64,000 nt of DNA from Brasilonema sennae CENA114 (GTDB taxonomy: Bacteria > Cyanobacteriota > Cyanobacteriia > Cyanobacteriales > Nostocaceae). The translations under genes were made by a program, and so were the position numbers. Within the stretch, counting starts at the first letter, position 1, and the number at the start of each line of letters is the position of its first letter. The stretch spans positions 1,624,654 through 1,688,653 of the forward strand of contig NZ_CP030118.1 in the NCBI RefSeq assembly GCF_006968745.1, given 5' to 3'. Below, in pieces: positions 31,279-40,607 of this stretch. The notes beneath the pieces were generated by a model that made no database searches, had not been told where the DNA came from, and worked only from the letters and a program-made list of their open reading frames with translations.

Positions 31279-31322
31279 ACTCGCCCCAATCAGAGGAATT
31301 CCTCAACTGGGGCGAGTTTTTT
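31279..31322 (+). terminator. rho-independent terminator of rpoBC1C2
   Basis: A ten-base perfect stem ACTCGCCCCA / TGGGGCGAGT (31279-31288 and 31308-31317) has a palindromic GAGGAATTCCTC inside the loop and is followed by six T residues. It is the strongest terminator in the window and lies 151 bases after rpoC2. Confidence 0.9.
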
Positions 31323-31378
31323 ATGCTAAACTTTTTGAAATTCATGGAAATTTATAGTTTTTTCTGGTTAACTCGAAC

Positions 31379-33085
31379 TCATCGCTGTAACTTTGTCGCG
31401 CCAGTCTTATATGTGATTAGTGCCACTGCTACGTTGAACTGATTCGCCACATCAAAAATCTTTTCATCCCGTTGTTCAATGGAAGTGTTATCTAACAGTA
31501 GTTGTCCAACCTCCAGGTTAATTGACTGTTTTTTTGAATCAGTAATTAGAGAATAAGCAGCTTGCTGAACTCGCTCATGTATAAATTTGTATTGAGGTAT
31601 AGAATTAGTATTTGATAATTGTTGTTTCCCCTCTTGACTAGAGATAGTTCCTGAATAAGTATTCTTATTTAAAAATAACTTATTATTATCAACTTCAAGT
31701 ATAACTAGCCCTTCAACTAAGGCAGCCCACAAATCACTAGCTGTATCTACTACAGACTTTTGATATAAAATGCTAAGAGTTTTTATATCAAAAGACTTCC
31801 CCATGCAAGCAGCTAATTTCAATACTTCTTGAGTATGTTTTGGTAAGTTTTCTACTTGAATTCTCATACTTTCTATGACATCATCTGTTAAAGCTAACGC
31901 CTTGACTTGAGTAATATCACACTCCCAATGACCAACATCAAAATTAAATTGCATTAGCCCCTTATCGTATAAATCTTTAAGGAATCGACGAATAAAGAAG
32001 GGGTTGCCTTTAGTTTTTGCAAATACCATTTGGTTGAGAGGAATAGCAAGCGCTTCTGAACAACACAGGATGTCAGCGATGAGACGATTTGAATTAGCCT
32101 GATTTAATGGCTGTAGATTCATAGTGTTAATTTTTACGTTTGTTTTTTTTAGCTCATTTTTTGTTACACATAGCGGATGTGTTTTTAAAATCTCATTATG
32201 ACGGTAAGCACCAATGAAAAGTAAACCCCCTTCGTTGTCATCCTGATTTGTATGATTATTTAACGTAATATCACAGTGATTATTATTTCTTATAGTATCT
32301 GAATTCCCAGTCATCAATGATTTAATAAATGTCAAATTAAATGTATCTACCCATTGCAAATCATCGAGGAAGATAACCAAGGGATGGTCTTTTTTTGTAA
32401 ATAATTTTAGAAAATTTTTCAGCAATAAAATGAAGGTATCTTGGGGAGTAATACCAGATAACTCAGGAACTAAGGGTTGCTTACCAATAATGAGTTCCAG
32501 TTTAGGGATAACATCAATAATGATTTGAGCTTGTTCACCTAACGCTGACAAAATCTTACTTTTCCACTGTTGAATTTCAGCATCAGTTTCACTTAGCAAT
32601 TGTCCAATTAAGTCCTCAACAGCTTGTACCAATGCTGACAAGGGAATGTTACGTTGTAATATGTCACATTTCCCTTGGATAAAGTAACTACGCGGTTGCG
32701 CGATACGCGTAGCGTCAAGTCTCTGACTTATTGTCCGTGTCATGCCTGACGAAGCCATCGCTTTGTGAACTTCTTTAACAACTGCTGTTTTGCCCACACC
32801 AGCGGCACCAGCTACTAAGATCATTTCAGTTGTTCCACTGCTTTTTACTCGCTCAAAAGCAGCCAGTAGAGTTTCAACTTCATGTTGGCGACCATAGAGT
32901 TTTTCAGAAATCAGAAAACAGTCTGACATATCCTGCTTTTTTAACTCAAAAGGCACAAATTTTCTGATTTTTTGCGACTGTTGCAGGCAGATTTCTCGAT
33001 CCTGCTTTGATCTTTGGGCAATCTGATAGCAATGTTGAGGAGTTTTTATCATTTTTTTCAAAGTTTTTGGCGATATAGAACTCAT
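31379..33085 (-). pseudogene. AAA_16 ATPase fragment of a large hybrid serine/threonine-histidine kinase
   Basis: The frame encodes 568 residues. Residues 10-50 resemble the linker after the kinase domain in cyanobacterial multi-domain sensor kinases. Then comes KLYGRQHEVETLLAAFERV, a Walker A motif in VAGAAGVGKTAVVKEVH (near 93-105), Walker B in LVIFLDDLQWVD (near 240) and the winged-helix region after it. Full-length proteins have a Ser/Thr kinase domain before this, and TPR-like, GAF and histidine kinase domains after it. Both are missing: the frame ends at VAVALITYKTGATKLQR, where homologues continue. It is AT-rich and lacks HIP1 sites. Expression as a stand-alone ATPase cannot be excluded, but a remnant is more likely. 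Confidence 0.6.
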
Positions 33086-33783
33086 TTTTGATTTTTAACG
33101 AAGCTAGGTACACTTTCTGTTAAGCGTTCTCTACTTCCACAAGTTAATTCACCCTATGGCTAACGCCACGCCTTACGGCTATTGGGTGTGCGCAGAGCGC
33201 ACGCCTTACGGCGTTGCAAGAGCGTCTGGTGGAGGAGATACGCCAGATGCCTGGCTAAACCCTCCCGCAGCACTGGTCTCACCAAATCAAACCGGATTCC
33301 TATAGTATATTGATTGCAAAGTTGTAATAGTTCTTGAAAACTATTACCTTTACGCGGAGATATTAAGGCTTTGGTGCTTACATAACAAAGCCTCAGAAAA
33401 TTGATAACTTGTGCTGAGTGGTAGAAATAACTAAACAGTTAAAAATTGACAAAAAGCTGATTTGATAAGCATGCTATCCGCCCCACGGCAAGGGCTTTGC
33501 CCTACAGTTCTCATTGCTTCCAGTTCGCTTTTCCTGATTACACCTAGTTAGTTTCAGCATAGCTGCCTGATCCCTACGTCACGAATTACCCGATTTAAAT
33601 TTATTATTCCCGGCGTGTCAGTGATATACGTACATATAAGGTGAAAACTCTTCACACAGAACAAGTACTTACCACAGAAAAAGAAGGTTATTATTCCCGG
33701 CGTGTCAGTAATACACGTACAGAAAATTCTGTAGAAATTATTAAAATTGAACAACTACTTACCCCAGAAAAAGTCTTATCTTT
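33086..33783. other. repeat-rich spacer
   Basis: This stretch holds the 30-base unit 33151-33180 (inverted copy at 24581), a CGCCAGATGCCTGGC copy of the dispersed repeat at 33241-33255, and a pair of ~88-bp direct repeats at about 33600-33780. It is the sort of insertion site where the kinase domain of the downstream remnant may have been lost. No intact gene is seen. Confidence 0.6.
33600..33777. repeat. two tandem ~88-bp direct repeats
   Basis: Each unit starts TTATTATTCCCGGCGTGTCA (33600 and 33688), continues with GT-ATA-ACGTACA, and ends with ACTTACC-CAGAAAAAG. The unit middles have diverged. Read on the plus strand, the second unit gives an open stretch (YYSRRVSNTRTENSVEIIK then IEQLLTPEKV), while the first unit has a stop. 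The repeats may derive from a decayed coding repeat. Confidence 0.65.
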
Positions 33784-35412
33784 TTACCTTTGACTCTTGA
33801 CTCTGACTTCCCTCGGTTGGTAGTCTAAACCAACTTTGTTAGCACAAAAACCAACATCACGTACTTGATTTGGGTCAATTACCCGTCCCCACTCTAGTGG
33901 AGTTACGGCATATTGTGTTGCTCCTTGAGGTTTAAAGTTAGCGTTCCAAGAATTATTAATAGCAGCCTGTTTCATATCAAATGTTATTTGCCAATTGTTA
34001 ACCTTCGTATTTCCCTGATTCATGATTTTGAAGCTAACACAAAATCCTGTTTGCCAATTTGCGTAAATATCAGAAGTAACAGCTAGTTGGGAAGAAGAGG
34101 AAGAAATACGGTCAAGAGAAGATAAAGAATTTTGTGATGCGGAAGTAGAGGGAATAATTTTTTCTGTATCCTCTTCCACTAAGACAGGTGCTACTTGAGA
34201 AAAACTAACTGGCAGCATTTGGGACAGTAGTTGCTGTTTCGGAATATCAATATTTTGCCAATCATCTAATAAAATACCCCCTGTATCAGAACTATTAGGA
34301 TTTAAACTCCAGTAAGCAAAACTTAATTGTTTCTGTTTAATATATTGCACAAATTCGTTCTGCCAAATTCCTTCTTTAGAATTTGTATCTACTTTCCTTC
34401 CACCGAATTCACCAACAAAAATGGGTGCAAGATTTTGACTAGAAATATAATGAAATCCTATTTGCCAGCGATTGATAAGATCTTTCGGAAATTTTGGATC
34501 AGAAAACCAAGACTGTTCCGCAACTCCGGGGCCGTATTCATGAGGTGAATAGACAAGCTTGTTGCGACGAGATAAACGCACTGGGTAGCGCTTCACTCCT
34601 TCTAAATTACCACCGTGCCAATGGTTAGGCAGCTTTTGTGTAGGAACATTCTTTTCTACTCCTTCCACAACAATCAGCCAGTTAGGATTAACCTCAAGAA
34701 TTGCATTTCCTGCCCGTTCTGCTGCAAGTCGCCAGTCTGTTGCTAAATCGTCAGTACCCCAGCTCGCTTTTCCGTGAGGTTCGTTTTTTAGATCACCACC
34801 AATAACGTTGGTTTGATTCTTGTATCTATTGGCTAGCATTGTCCAAGTATTAATCCAGTCTGCTTCTGTAAAATTGTCTTCATACCACAATTCGGCAATG
34901 CGTTTATCACTCAAACAGTGACTATCAAGTAAAACGAGTAACCCTTGACTTTCTGCCTCCTCAATAATTAAATCCATCACTTCTATTGGAGTTTTACCTT
35001 CTAATTCTTGATTGCTACCAATACTGAAATCAATACCACTAATCTTAGGTGACAATAGCGCTTGTACAGAGTAAGGTAAGCGAATTAAGTTATAGCCAAG
35101 TGTCTTTATTTGTGCCAATATCTCCTTATAATTTCGCTTCCACAACCCGTGCGGAACATGAGTTTCTGTTTCCATGCCAAACCAGTTAACACCTCTTAGC
35201 AAAACTTGTCGTCCTTTGGCATCGATAATTTTTGCGCCACGAGTTGAAAGTGGTAATTCCATAACTATTTCATTATTTATCTCATTTACCTGGCTTTGAG
35301 CAGGCAAGTCACTCATGATACTCGCAATAAATATTACCGTAGTTACGGACACCATGAGTAACTGGTGATGAAATTTTGAGTTTTTCCGTTTCCTTGTATA
35401 AAAAAAATTCAT
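33784..35412 (-). CDS. secreted GH5 cellulase with C-terminal CBM2
   Basis: The protein has 542 residues from the ATG at 35412, which has an AAGGA site ten bases upstream; an ATG nine bases earlier is too close to that site. A signal peptide ends near SDLPAQSQ. The GH5 domain (about 50-385) shows RGVNWFGMET, the general acid Glu in LKNEPHG (near 212) and the nucleophile Glu in IFVGEFGGRK (near 336), as well as HGGNLEGV and YSPHEYGPGV. A Ser/Glu-rich linker leads to a CBM2-type cellulose-binding module (about 445-542: NWQTGFCVSFKIMNQGNTKV then NNWQITFDM and NSWNANF). It probably hydrolyses beta-1,4-glucan outside the cell or in the periplasm. Confidence 0.92.
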   Translation of the reverse strand: MNFFYTRKRKNSKFHHQLLMVSVTTVIFIASIMSDLPAQSQVNEINNEIVMELPLSTRGAKIIDAKGRQVLLRGVNWFGMETETHVPHGLWKRNYKEILAQIKTLGYNLIRLPYSVQALLSPKISGIDFSIGSNQELEGKTPIEVMDLIIEEAESQGLLVLLDSHCLSDKRIAELWYEDNFTEADWINTWTMLANRYKNQTNVIGGDLKNEPHGKASWGTDDLATDWRLAAERAGNAILEVNPNWLIVVEGVEKNVPTQKLPNHWHGGNLEGVKRYPVRLSRRNKLVYSPHEYGPGVAEQSWFSDPKFPKDLINRWQIGFHYISSQNLAPIFVGEFGGRKVDTNSKEGIWQNEFVQYIKQKQLSFAYWSLNPNSSDTGGILLDDWQNIDIPKQQLLSQMLPVSFSQVAPVLVEEDTEKIIPSTSASQNSLSSLDRISSSSSQLAVTSDIYANWQTGFCVSFKIMNQGNTKVNNWQITFDMKQAAINNSWNANFKPQGATQYAVTPLEWGRVIDPNQVRDVGFCANKVGLDYQPREVRVKSQR

Positions 35413-36154
35413 ACTTCTCATTTCCTTATTTAACTGACAAAAATATTTTTAAACTAAGTGAACACAGACAGCCTGTAAGCATATATCCTTGAATGAAACA
35501 ACTCTCTTTTGTCTACAATTTCATGAAAACCCAGTTGTTCATGCTTGTTGTTAATTCTCTAAATGTGCTAAGATAAAATGCTATGCTACAAATTATGAAT
35601 TCAAAATCCTTGTTAAAATTTCCTAACTTTAGTTAAGGAAGGGTTATGATGAGTGAACACTGTCAATGTAGTTCCTCCCAAAGAGAAATTTATTGCTCTC
35701 AATAGAATTATGTGAACGTTTAGAGTTCAAAAGTTAACATACAGCAATTAAGCACATCGCTTCTGTAAATATGTTGATAAGTTAAGTAAAAATAGCCAAT
35801 AATCATAATCAGTTTCTACTTAGACTCGAAAAGGGGAGCGGATGAATAAGCATATAGTTGACCGACTGTAAACTTTAGGAGTGAAAGTCACTAGGAGACA
35901 GGGAACTAGTATCCCTACTCGCTGGTACCAAGAGTCTATTTGGCTCTCTTACTGTTAAGTCCGAAAAAAGGCAAGTAAAAATATCCTCGTTTTGTTGCCT
36001 TATGAGATGAACCATGTGCCTAAAGCCATGGAAGTATCAAAAAAATCCAGGTTAAGCTAGAGAAGAGAGTTAGATTAGCTTCACGCCCTTTGAGGTTAAA
36101 AGCAAAACTCATTCTCAGGTAAGAATTTTCTCAAGTTGGCATTGTCCTTACTCC
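35413..36154. other. spacer upstream of hisD
   Basis: These 742 bases hold no protein gene. The left half is AT-rich and contains the GH5 promoter region. The right half (about 35835-36125) is a structured sequence resembling domain I of a group II intron. hisD starts about 30 bases after it. Confidence 0.5.
35835..36125 (+). mobile_element. possible group II intron remnant (domain I, no reverse transcriptase)
   Basis: The sequence contains patterns I associate with domain I of cyanobacterial group II introns: AACTTTAGGAGTGAAAGTC near 35871-35889, CTGGTACCAAGAG near 35922, GTTAAGTCCGAAAAAAGGCA near 35954-35973, GATGAACCATGTGCC near 36006-36020 and CCTAAAGCCATG. Small hairpins such as AGGGA-ACTAGTA-TCCCT fit. 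No intron-encoded protein or domain V is found before hisD, so it is at most a 5' fragment. The recognition is from memory of the family, not from a search. Confidence 0.45.
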
Positions 36155-37456
36155 ATGCTGCGAATTATTACTCAGCAGGCAGACGTTAGAGCAGAACTAC
36201 AACGGATCTGCGATCGCACCCATGATGAACAGGTACTTCACAAAGAAGCAACAGTGCGGGAAGTGTTGCAAGCAGTGAAGCGCCAAGGCGATAACGCTGT
36301 ACTGCATTACACCGCCGAATTCGATAAGCAAACCCTCAAGCCAGATGAACTGCGCGTGACAGGCTCAGAACTGGATGCAGCCTACCAACAGGTATCAAAG
36401 GAATTGCTCCAGGCAATCAGGCTTGCTTGCCGCCAAATCGATGCATTTCACCGCCAGCGAGTCCCCAAAAGTTGGGTACAATTTGGCGATGATGAGATCG
36501 TGTTAGGCAAGCGCTACACACCAGTAGATAAAGCAGGGTTATATGTGCCAGGTGGTCGCGCCGCCTATCCAAGTACGGTATTGATGAACGCAATACCGGC
36601 AAAGGTAGCTGGTGTCCCGCGTGTGGCAATGGTCACACCACCAGGACCAGACAAAGCAGTTAACCCAGCAGTGTTGGTAGCAGCACAAGAAGCTGGAGTA
36701 CAAGAAATTTATCGCGTCGGAGGCGCACAGGCGATCGCCGCTTTAGCCTATGGTACAGAAACGATTCCTAAAGTTAATGTCATCACAGGACCAGGCAATA
36801 TTTACGTCACTTTGGCGAAAAAACTCGTCTATGGTACTGTCGGCATCGATTCCTTAGCTGGACCAAGCGAAGTCCTCATTATTGCTGATGAATTCGCAAA
36901 TCCTGTACACATTGCCGCTGATTTGTTAGCGCAAGCAGAACATGATCCGATGGCAGCAGCAATTTTGCTGACCACGGATGCAGCTTTAGCAAAAAACGTA
37001 CAAGTGGCCGTGGAGAGACAACTTGTGGATCACCCAAGGCGCTTGCTTACAGAAAAGGCGATCGCTCACTACGGTTTAATAGTGATTGTAGAAACCTTGG
37101 AAGCCGCAGCAGAACTCTCAAACGAATTTGCCCCCGAACACCTAGAGTTGGAAGTAGAAGATCCTTGGAAGTTACTACAACAGATTCGGAATGCGGGCGC
37201 TATTTTCTTGGGCTATTCCACACCAGAAGCCGTAGGAGATTATTTAGCTGGACCTAATCACACCTTACCAACTTCTGGTGCGGCTCGTTATGCCTCAGCA
37301 TTGGGAGTCGAAACTTTCATGAAACACTCTAGTATTATTCAGTACTCTCAAACCGCACTAGAAAAAGTGGCTGGTGCAATTGATGTACTGGCAACAGCTG
37401 AAGGCTTGCCTTCTCATGCTGATTCTGTCAGACGTCGAGTCCAAAAGCAAGAGTAA
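36155..37456 (+). CDS. hisD: histidinol dehydrogenase
   Basis: This 433-residue protein catalyses the last two oxidations of histidine synthesis, L-histidinol to L-histidine with NAD+. The signatures are AGLYVPGGRAAYPSTVLMNAIPAKVAGV, the long family pattern IDSLAGPSEVLIIADEFANP followed by AADLLAQAEHDPMA (zinc ligands), the catalytic pair in FAPEHLELEVEDP, and GPNHTLPTSGAARY near the C-terminus. It is a soluble homodimer. It stands alone here with no other his genes nearby, which is usual for cyanobacteria. Confidence 0.98.
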   Translation: MLRIITQQADVRAELQRICDRTHDEQVLHKEATVREVLQAVKRQGDNAVLHYTAEFDKQTLKPDELRVTGSELDAAYQQVSKELLQAIRLACRQIDAFHRQRVPKSWVQFGDDEIVLGKRYTPVDKAGLYVPGGRAAYPSTVLMNAIPAKVAGVPRVAMVTPPGPDKAVNPAVLVAAQEAGVQEIYRVGGAQAIAALAYGTETIPKVNVITGPGNIYVTLAKKLVYGTVGIDSLAGPSEVLIIADEFANPVHIAADLLAQAEHDPMAAAILLTTDAALAKNVQVAVERQLVDHPRRLLTEKAIAHYGLIVIVETLEAAAELSNEFAPEHLELEVEDPWKLLQQIRNAGAIFLGYSTPEAVGDYLAGPNHTLPTSGAARYASALGVETFMKHSSIIQYSQTALEKVAGAIDVLATAEGLPSHADSVRRRVQKQE

Positions 37457-37867
37457 TTTTGAATTTGAATTATTAATTTTTTCCTTAGACATTACGCAAA
37501 ACTCAGCCTATGGGTTCAAACTGAAAGTTTAAGGCTATACAAAATTATGTCCACAGCTTGGATCTAGTGAGTATAGCCATTAACTTATTTCATTTGTGAG
37601 TTATATAGCTATTCCTGACTCAAGTCTTTTTCAACATTTGTGCCAGTCATCCCTCACGAATAATTTAACCCTTATACCTTCATGAATAATTCTCAATAAA
37701 AAGGTAATTTTTGTACGAGAACTAAGGGGCGATTTGTCAAGCTCGTTTGACAAGTCAATATTTGTGATCCATATAAAATTACAGTTTCAATATTCTTAAG
37801 AAAGATATAATTAACAGATAGTCGGAAAAAGTCAAGTAAAAAGTCTACTCTTGTGGAGAGGACATCG
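37457..37867. other. spacer between hisD and the stress protein gene
   Basis: About 410 AT-rich bases. There is no gene, repeat array or clear terminator. The right end should hold the promoter of the universal stress protein gene. Confidence 0.4.
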
Positions 37868-38287
37868 GTGCTAAAGACTATTTTGGTTGCTCTAGATGAT
37901 TCCGAACTTGCAGACAAAGTCATTCACACTCTACAACAACTGGTTCTGGAAAAAGACAGCAAAGTTATTCTCTGCCATGTGTTTTCTCCATCCGAATCGG
38001 AGATGGAACTACCCGCTGATCGTCCTCAGCCAGAGTCATTAACATTTTCTTATTTTCATATTGAAAAACAGCTGCAATCTTACCAAACACTATTACCAGT
38101 TGAAAGCAATATAGAACTTGTTACCGGTAACCCACCAGAAGAGATTATTCGCCTTGCAAATATTTATAAAGCTGATTTAATTATCATTGGCAGTCGCGGG
38201 TTAACTGGTATGAACCGAATTGTCCAGGGTTCTGTGAGTTCTCAAGTGGTGGAAGATGCCAATTGTTCTGTGTTAGTCGTCAAGTAA
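37868..38287 (+). CDS. universal stress protein (UspA family, ATP-binding type)
   Basis: The product has 139 residues from the GTG at 37868, six bases after a GGAGAGG site. A GTG 15 bases earlier is in frame but lies inside that site. The N-terminus KTILVALDDSELADKVI carries the family's phosphate-contacting Asp, and GSRGLTGMNRIVQGSVSSQVV matches the ATP-binding G2xG9xG(S/T) motif. Proteins of this type bind ATP and respond to stress or energy state. It ends five bases before the convergent CbiG-like gene. Confidence 0.93.
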   Translation: MLKTILVALDDSELADKVIHTLQQLVLEKDSKVILCHVFSPSESEMELPADRPQPESLTFSYFHIEKQLQSYQTLLPVESNIELVTGNPPEEIIRLANIYKADLIIIGSRGLTGMNRIVQGSVSSQVVEDANCSVLVVK

Positions 38288-38291
38288 GAAT

Positions 38292-38771
38292 CTAAGATAG
38301 GGCTTGGGCAACAGCGATTGTTACCATTCCTGGTAGCCCCTCCAAACTGAAAATTTGTTTAGGAACGACTAACTTCACCCCTAATCCTACAGAAATCACC
38401 ATTATCTGGGAAGACTCAACAAAAGTGAAGTTAGAGGCTGCACACAAAGCCGCCGCCTCTGCCACACTACAGGTTCCTACTTTTTTTCCAACCACTTGAG
38501 ATGGCTTAGGGACACAGACTTGACTCAGAACATCCGGCGGAAAGGTTTTTAAAAACAAATTTTGGTGCTGGCAAAGTTCTAGTAAACCCAATTCTTCAGA
38601 TTTACTATTAATAGTCGCAAAACCTGCAATTGCATTCTCTGCCAGTTGATTTTCTCTAAAAACTTCCCCAATAGCCCTTTCGATCAACTGTCGTGAAGTT
38701 CCCCTAGTGCATCCTATTCCCACCCATAGAACTCGGTGGTTGCTTGCTACTTGGTTGATGATCTCTCTCAT
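38292..38771 (-). CDS. CobE/CbiG C-terminal domain protein (cobalamin synthesis)
   Basis: This 159-residue protein shows WVGIGCTRGTSRQLIERAI at the start, AGFATINSKSEELGLLELC, VGKKVGTCSVAEAAALCAA, and a C-terminal hydrophobic strand. These match the CbiG C-terminal (CobE) domain, which in cobalamin synthesis acts in opening of the precorrin-5 delta-lactone in the anaerobic route. Stand-alone versions and fusions both exist. The start overlaps the end of the preceding gene on the same strand by 68 bases, so translation may be coupled. No other cob genes are in the window. Confidence 0.8.
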   Translation of the reverse strand: MREIINQVASNHRVLWVGIGCTRGTSRQLIERAIGEVFRENQLAENAIAGFATINSKSEELGLLELCQHQNLFLKTFPPDVLSQVCVPKPSQVVGKKVGTCSVAEAAALCAASNFTFVESSQIMVISVGLGVKLVVPKQIFSLEGLPGMVTIAVAQALS

Positions 38772-40419
38772 GTGACGGTGTGTTAGTTACAGGATCAGCA
38801 CCTCCATGAGATGGCAAAGAACTTGAACCAGTTCCCCGAATAAATCCCCGATAAATAAGTGCCCCCATAGTTTCTAACCTAAAACCCCAACCTTTGGGTA
38901 AATTGTTATCACCCTCATGTTGTCCCAAATCAACGTAAATACGCGGCGGGATAAAATAAGTGACACCATCTTTACCTATCAACTCATCTGCTTTTGCCAT
39001 CACTTGGTCAAAACTCAAGTCAAATTCTTCATAACTGTCAAACTTACGTTGTAGTTGTTCTTGTACAAAAGCAATGAACTCGCGAACGGCTTTGACTTTT
39101 GGATCATTAGGCGCAGGAGAAACCGAGAAAAACTCCAAAGGAATTCTGGAAATCAGACCTTCATTAGGAGATTCTGTTTCCCTAGGAGGTGTAATGATAC
39201 CCAATTGTCTTAGAATTAAAGGTTCTAAATACCCTAGCATTTGGGCTTGTGCTTTGGCAATTTTGGTATTATTTACATCTTCTTGGCGCTTTAATAGAGT
39301 ACGGAAAGCACGGCGCAGTACTTGAGAAAGTGTGAAAGGAGGGAAGGGAATGCTGTTAGGTTCAGGTGGTTGTCCATTTTTTGCCATCAGAACGTCGAGA
39401 GGTGGCAAGTCCTCCGGTACCACTGGCATTTGAATGTTAAACTCTTTGAATTGAAGGTTTTCGCTGGTTTTGCTGAGGATATTTTTCTTTCTGCTGTTTT
39501 GTTTGTCGCGAATTTTGAGTATTTCTGTTGCTTTTGCTTTATCACCATCCAATAATAAGGTCAACCCTTGCTTATTAAACGGGTAGACAGGAGTATTCAG
39601 ACAAATATAAATAAACTCAGCACAATAGGCTCTATTTTCTGAATTATTGAGGAAATCAATTGCCTCTTTTGAACCAAGACTAGCAAGGGCGCAGTTTTGC
39701 AAAAATTCTTTGAGAGTTGGGCCATCGCACACGTGAGTTGGATCGTTTCCATTAAAATCATTTTCTGAGAATTCCACAAACGGGTTCATTAAAGCCATCC
39801 AACAGATCATGCTGTCGGTATAGCCACGCGCTTGTTGTGGGGTAACAAATTCCGGAAAAACTAATCGCTGAGCGACAGCAATAAACCCATCGTGTCCATA
39901 TAGCCCGTCATGGTAAGTGTCTGGTTCATTCAAGCTACCAAAAGCCTTTGTTCTTCCACCGTTCCATAATGCAGGTACAATAGCACCAGAATGATGCCCT
40001 TCATTTTTAATAAAAATTTCCACCAAATCTGACAACTCATGATCCTCTGGTGGTTTGCGCAGGTCAATAGCTTTACCATATCGGTCTTTATTGTATTGGA
40101 AAGTACAGATAAGTAAACCGTACTTATCAAGATACTGCACAATATCTTCGTGTCCGGAAACGCTGCTTCCATTCGGATCTGTAATTTTCTGTTCGTCCGC
40201 GATACCGATAAACCCTGGAACTTTTATCGTTTCCACATCGAGAACAGTCTCATCATCTATGATGACTTGCTTGTGGAACAACTGCCTCATGTCGTTGACT
40301 GGTTTACCTTGCTTATCATCCGGACTTCTCAAGGCATTAAAACTAGACAAATCTACATCTTCGGCAGACCATAAAGGCAAACTATCATCTGTTTGCTGTA
40401 AATTGTTGTTTTGATTCAT
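38704..40419 (-). CDS. unrecognised 571-residue protein
   Basis: I chose the ATG at 40419 (MNQNNNLQQTDDSLP) over the longer frame start at 40461. There is no signal peptide. The middle (about 145-290) is rich in conserved-looking residues: GHHSGAIVPALWNGGRTKAF, DTYHDGLYGHDGFIAVAQRL, and NRAYCAEFIYICLNTPVYPF. A His-rich stretch followed by a YCAEF motif is faintly like permuted papain-fold proteases, but this is weak. The C-terminal half has a helical region and a Pro/Ser/His-rich tail with RPP-type disorder. It overlaps the CbiG-like gene by 68 bases. Its length and composition indicate a real protein. I cannot assign a function. Confidence 0.75.
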   Translation of the reverse strand: MNQNNNLQQTDDSLPLWSAEDVDLSSFNALRSPDDKQGKPVNDMRQLFHKQVIIDDETVLDVETIKVPGFIGIADEQKITDPNGSSVSGHEDIVQYLDKYGLLICTFQYNKDRYGKAIDLRKPPEDHELSDLVEIFIKNEGHHSGAIVPALWNGGRTKAFGSLNEPDTYHDGLYGHDGFIAVAQRLVFPEFVTPQQARGYTDSMICWMALMNPFVEFSENDFNGNDPTHVCDGPTLKEFLQNCALASLGSKEAIDFLNNSENRAYCAEFIYICLNTPVYPFNKQGLTLLLDGDKAKATEILKIRDKQNSRKKNILSKTSENLQFKEFNIQMPVVPEDLPPLDVLMAKNGQPPEPNSIPFPPFTLSQVLRRAFRTLLKRQEDVNNTKIAKAQAQMLGYLEPLILRQLGIITPPRETESPNEGLISRIPLEFFSVSPAPNDPKVKAVREFIAFVQEQLQRKFDSYEEFDLSFDQVMAKADELIGKDGVTYFIPPRIYVDLGQHEGDNNLPKGWGFRLETMGALIYRGFIRGTGSSSLPSHGGADPVTNTPSHERDHQPSSKQPPSSMGGNRMH

Positions 40420-40607
40420 GTGCTGTATTTGACAAAAGTAATGTATAACATAAGACCTCATTTTCCTCTACAGATGAGGTACCAAGATTAACTACATTTA
40501 TAAAAGATTTATTTACAGAAATTTATGAACTTAATGTTTTCAAGCCAGTATAACTTCGTACTGTGCTACTGCCGACTAACTCTTGCTAATGTCCTGAGGA
40601 TGGCAAC

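Noticed and set aside
33554..33754. Minus-strand frame with repeated CTCITDTPGII
   Set aside because: The repeat in the peptide is only the 88-bp DNA duplication read antisense.
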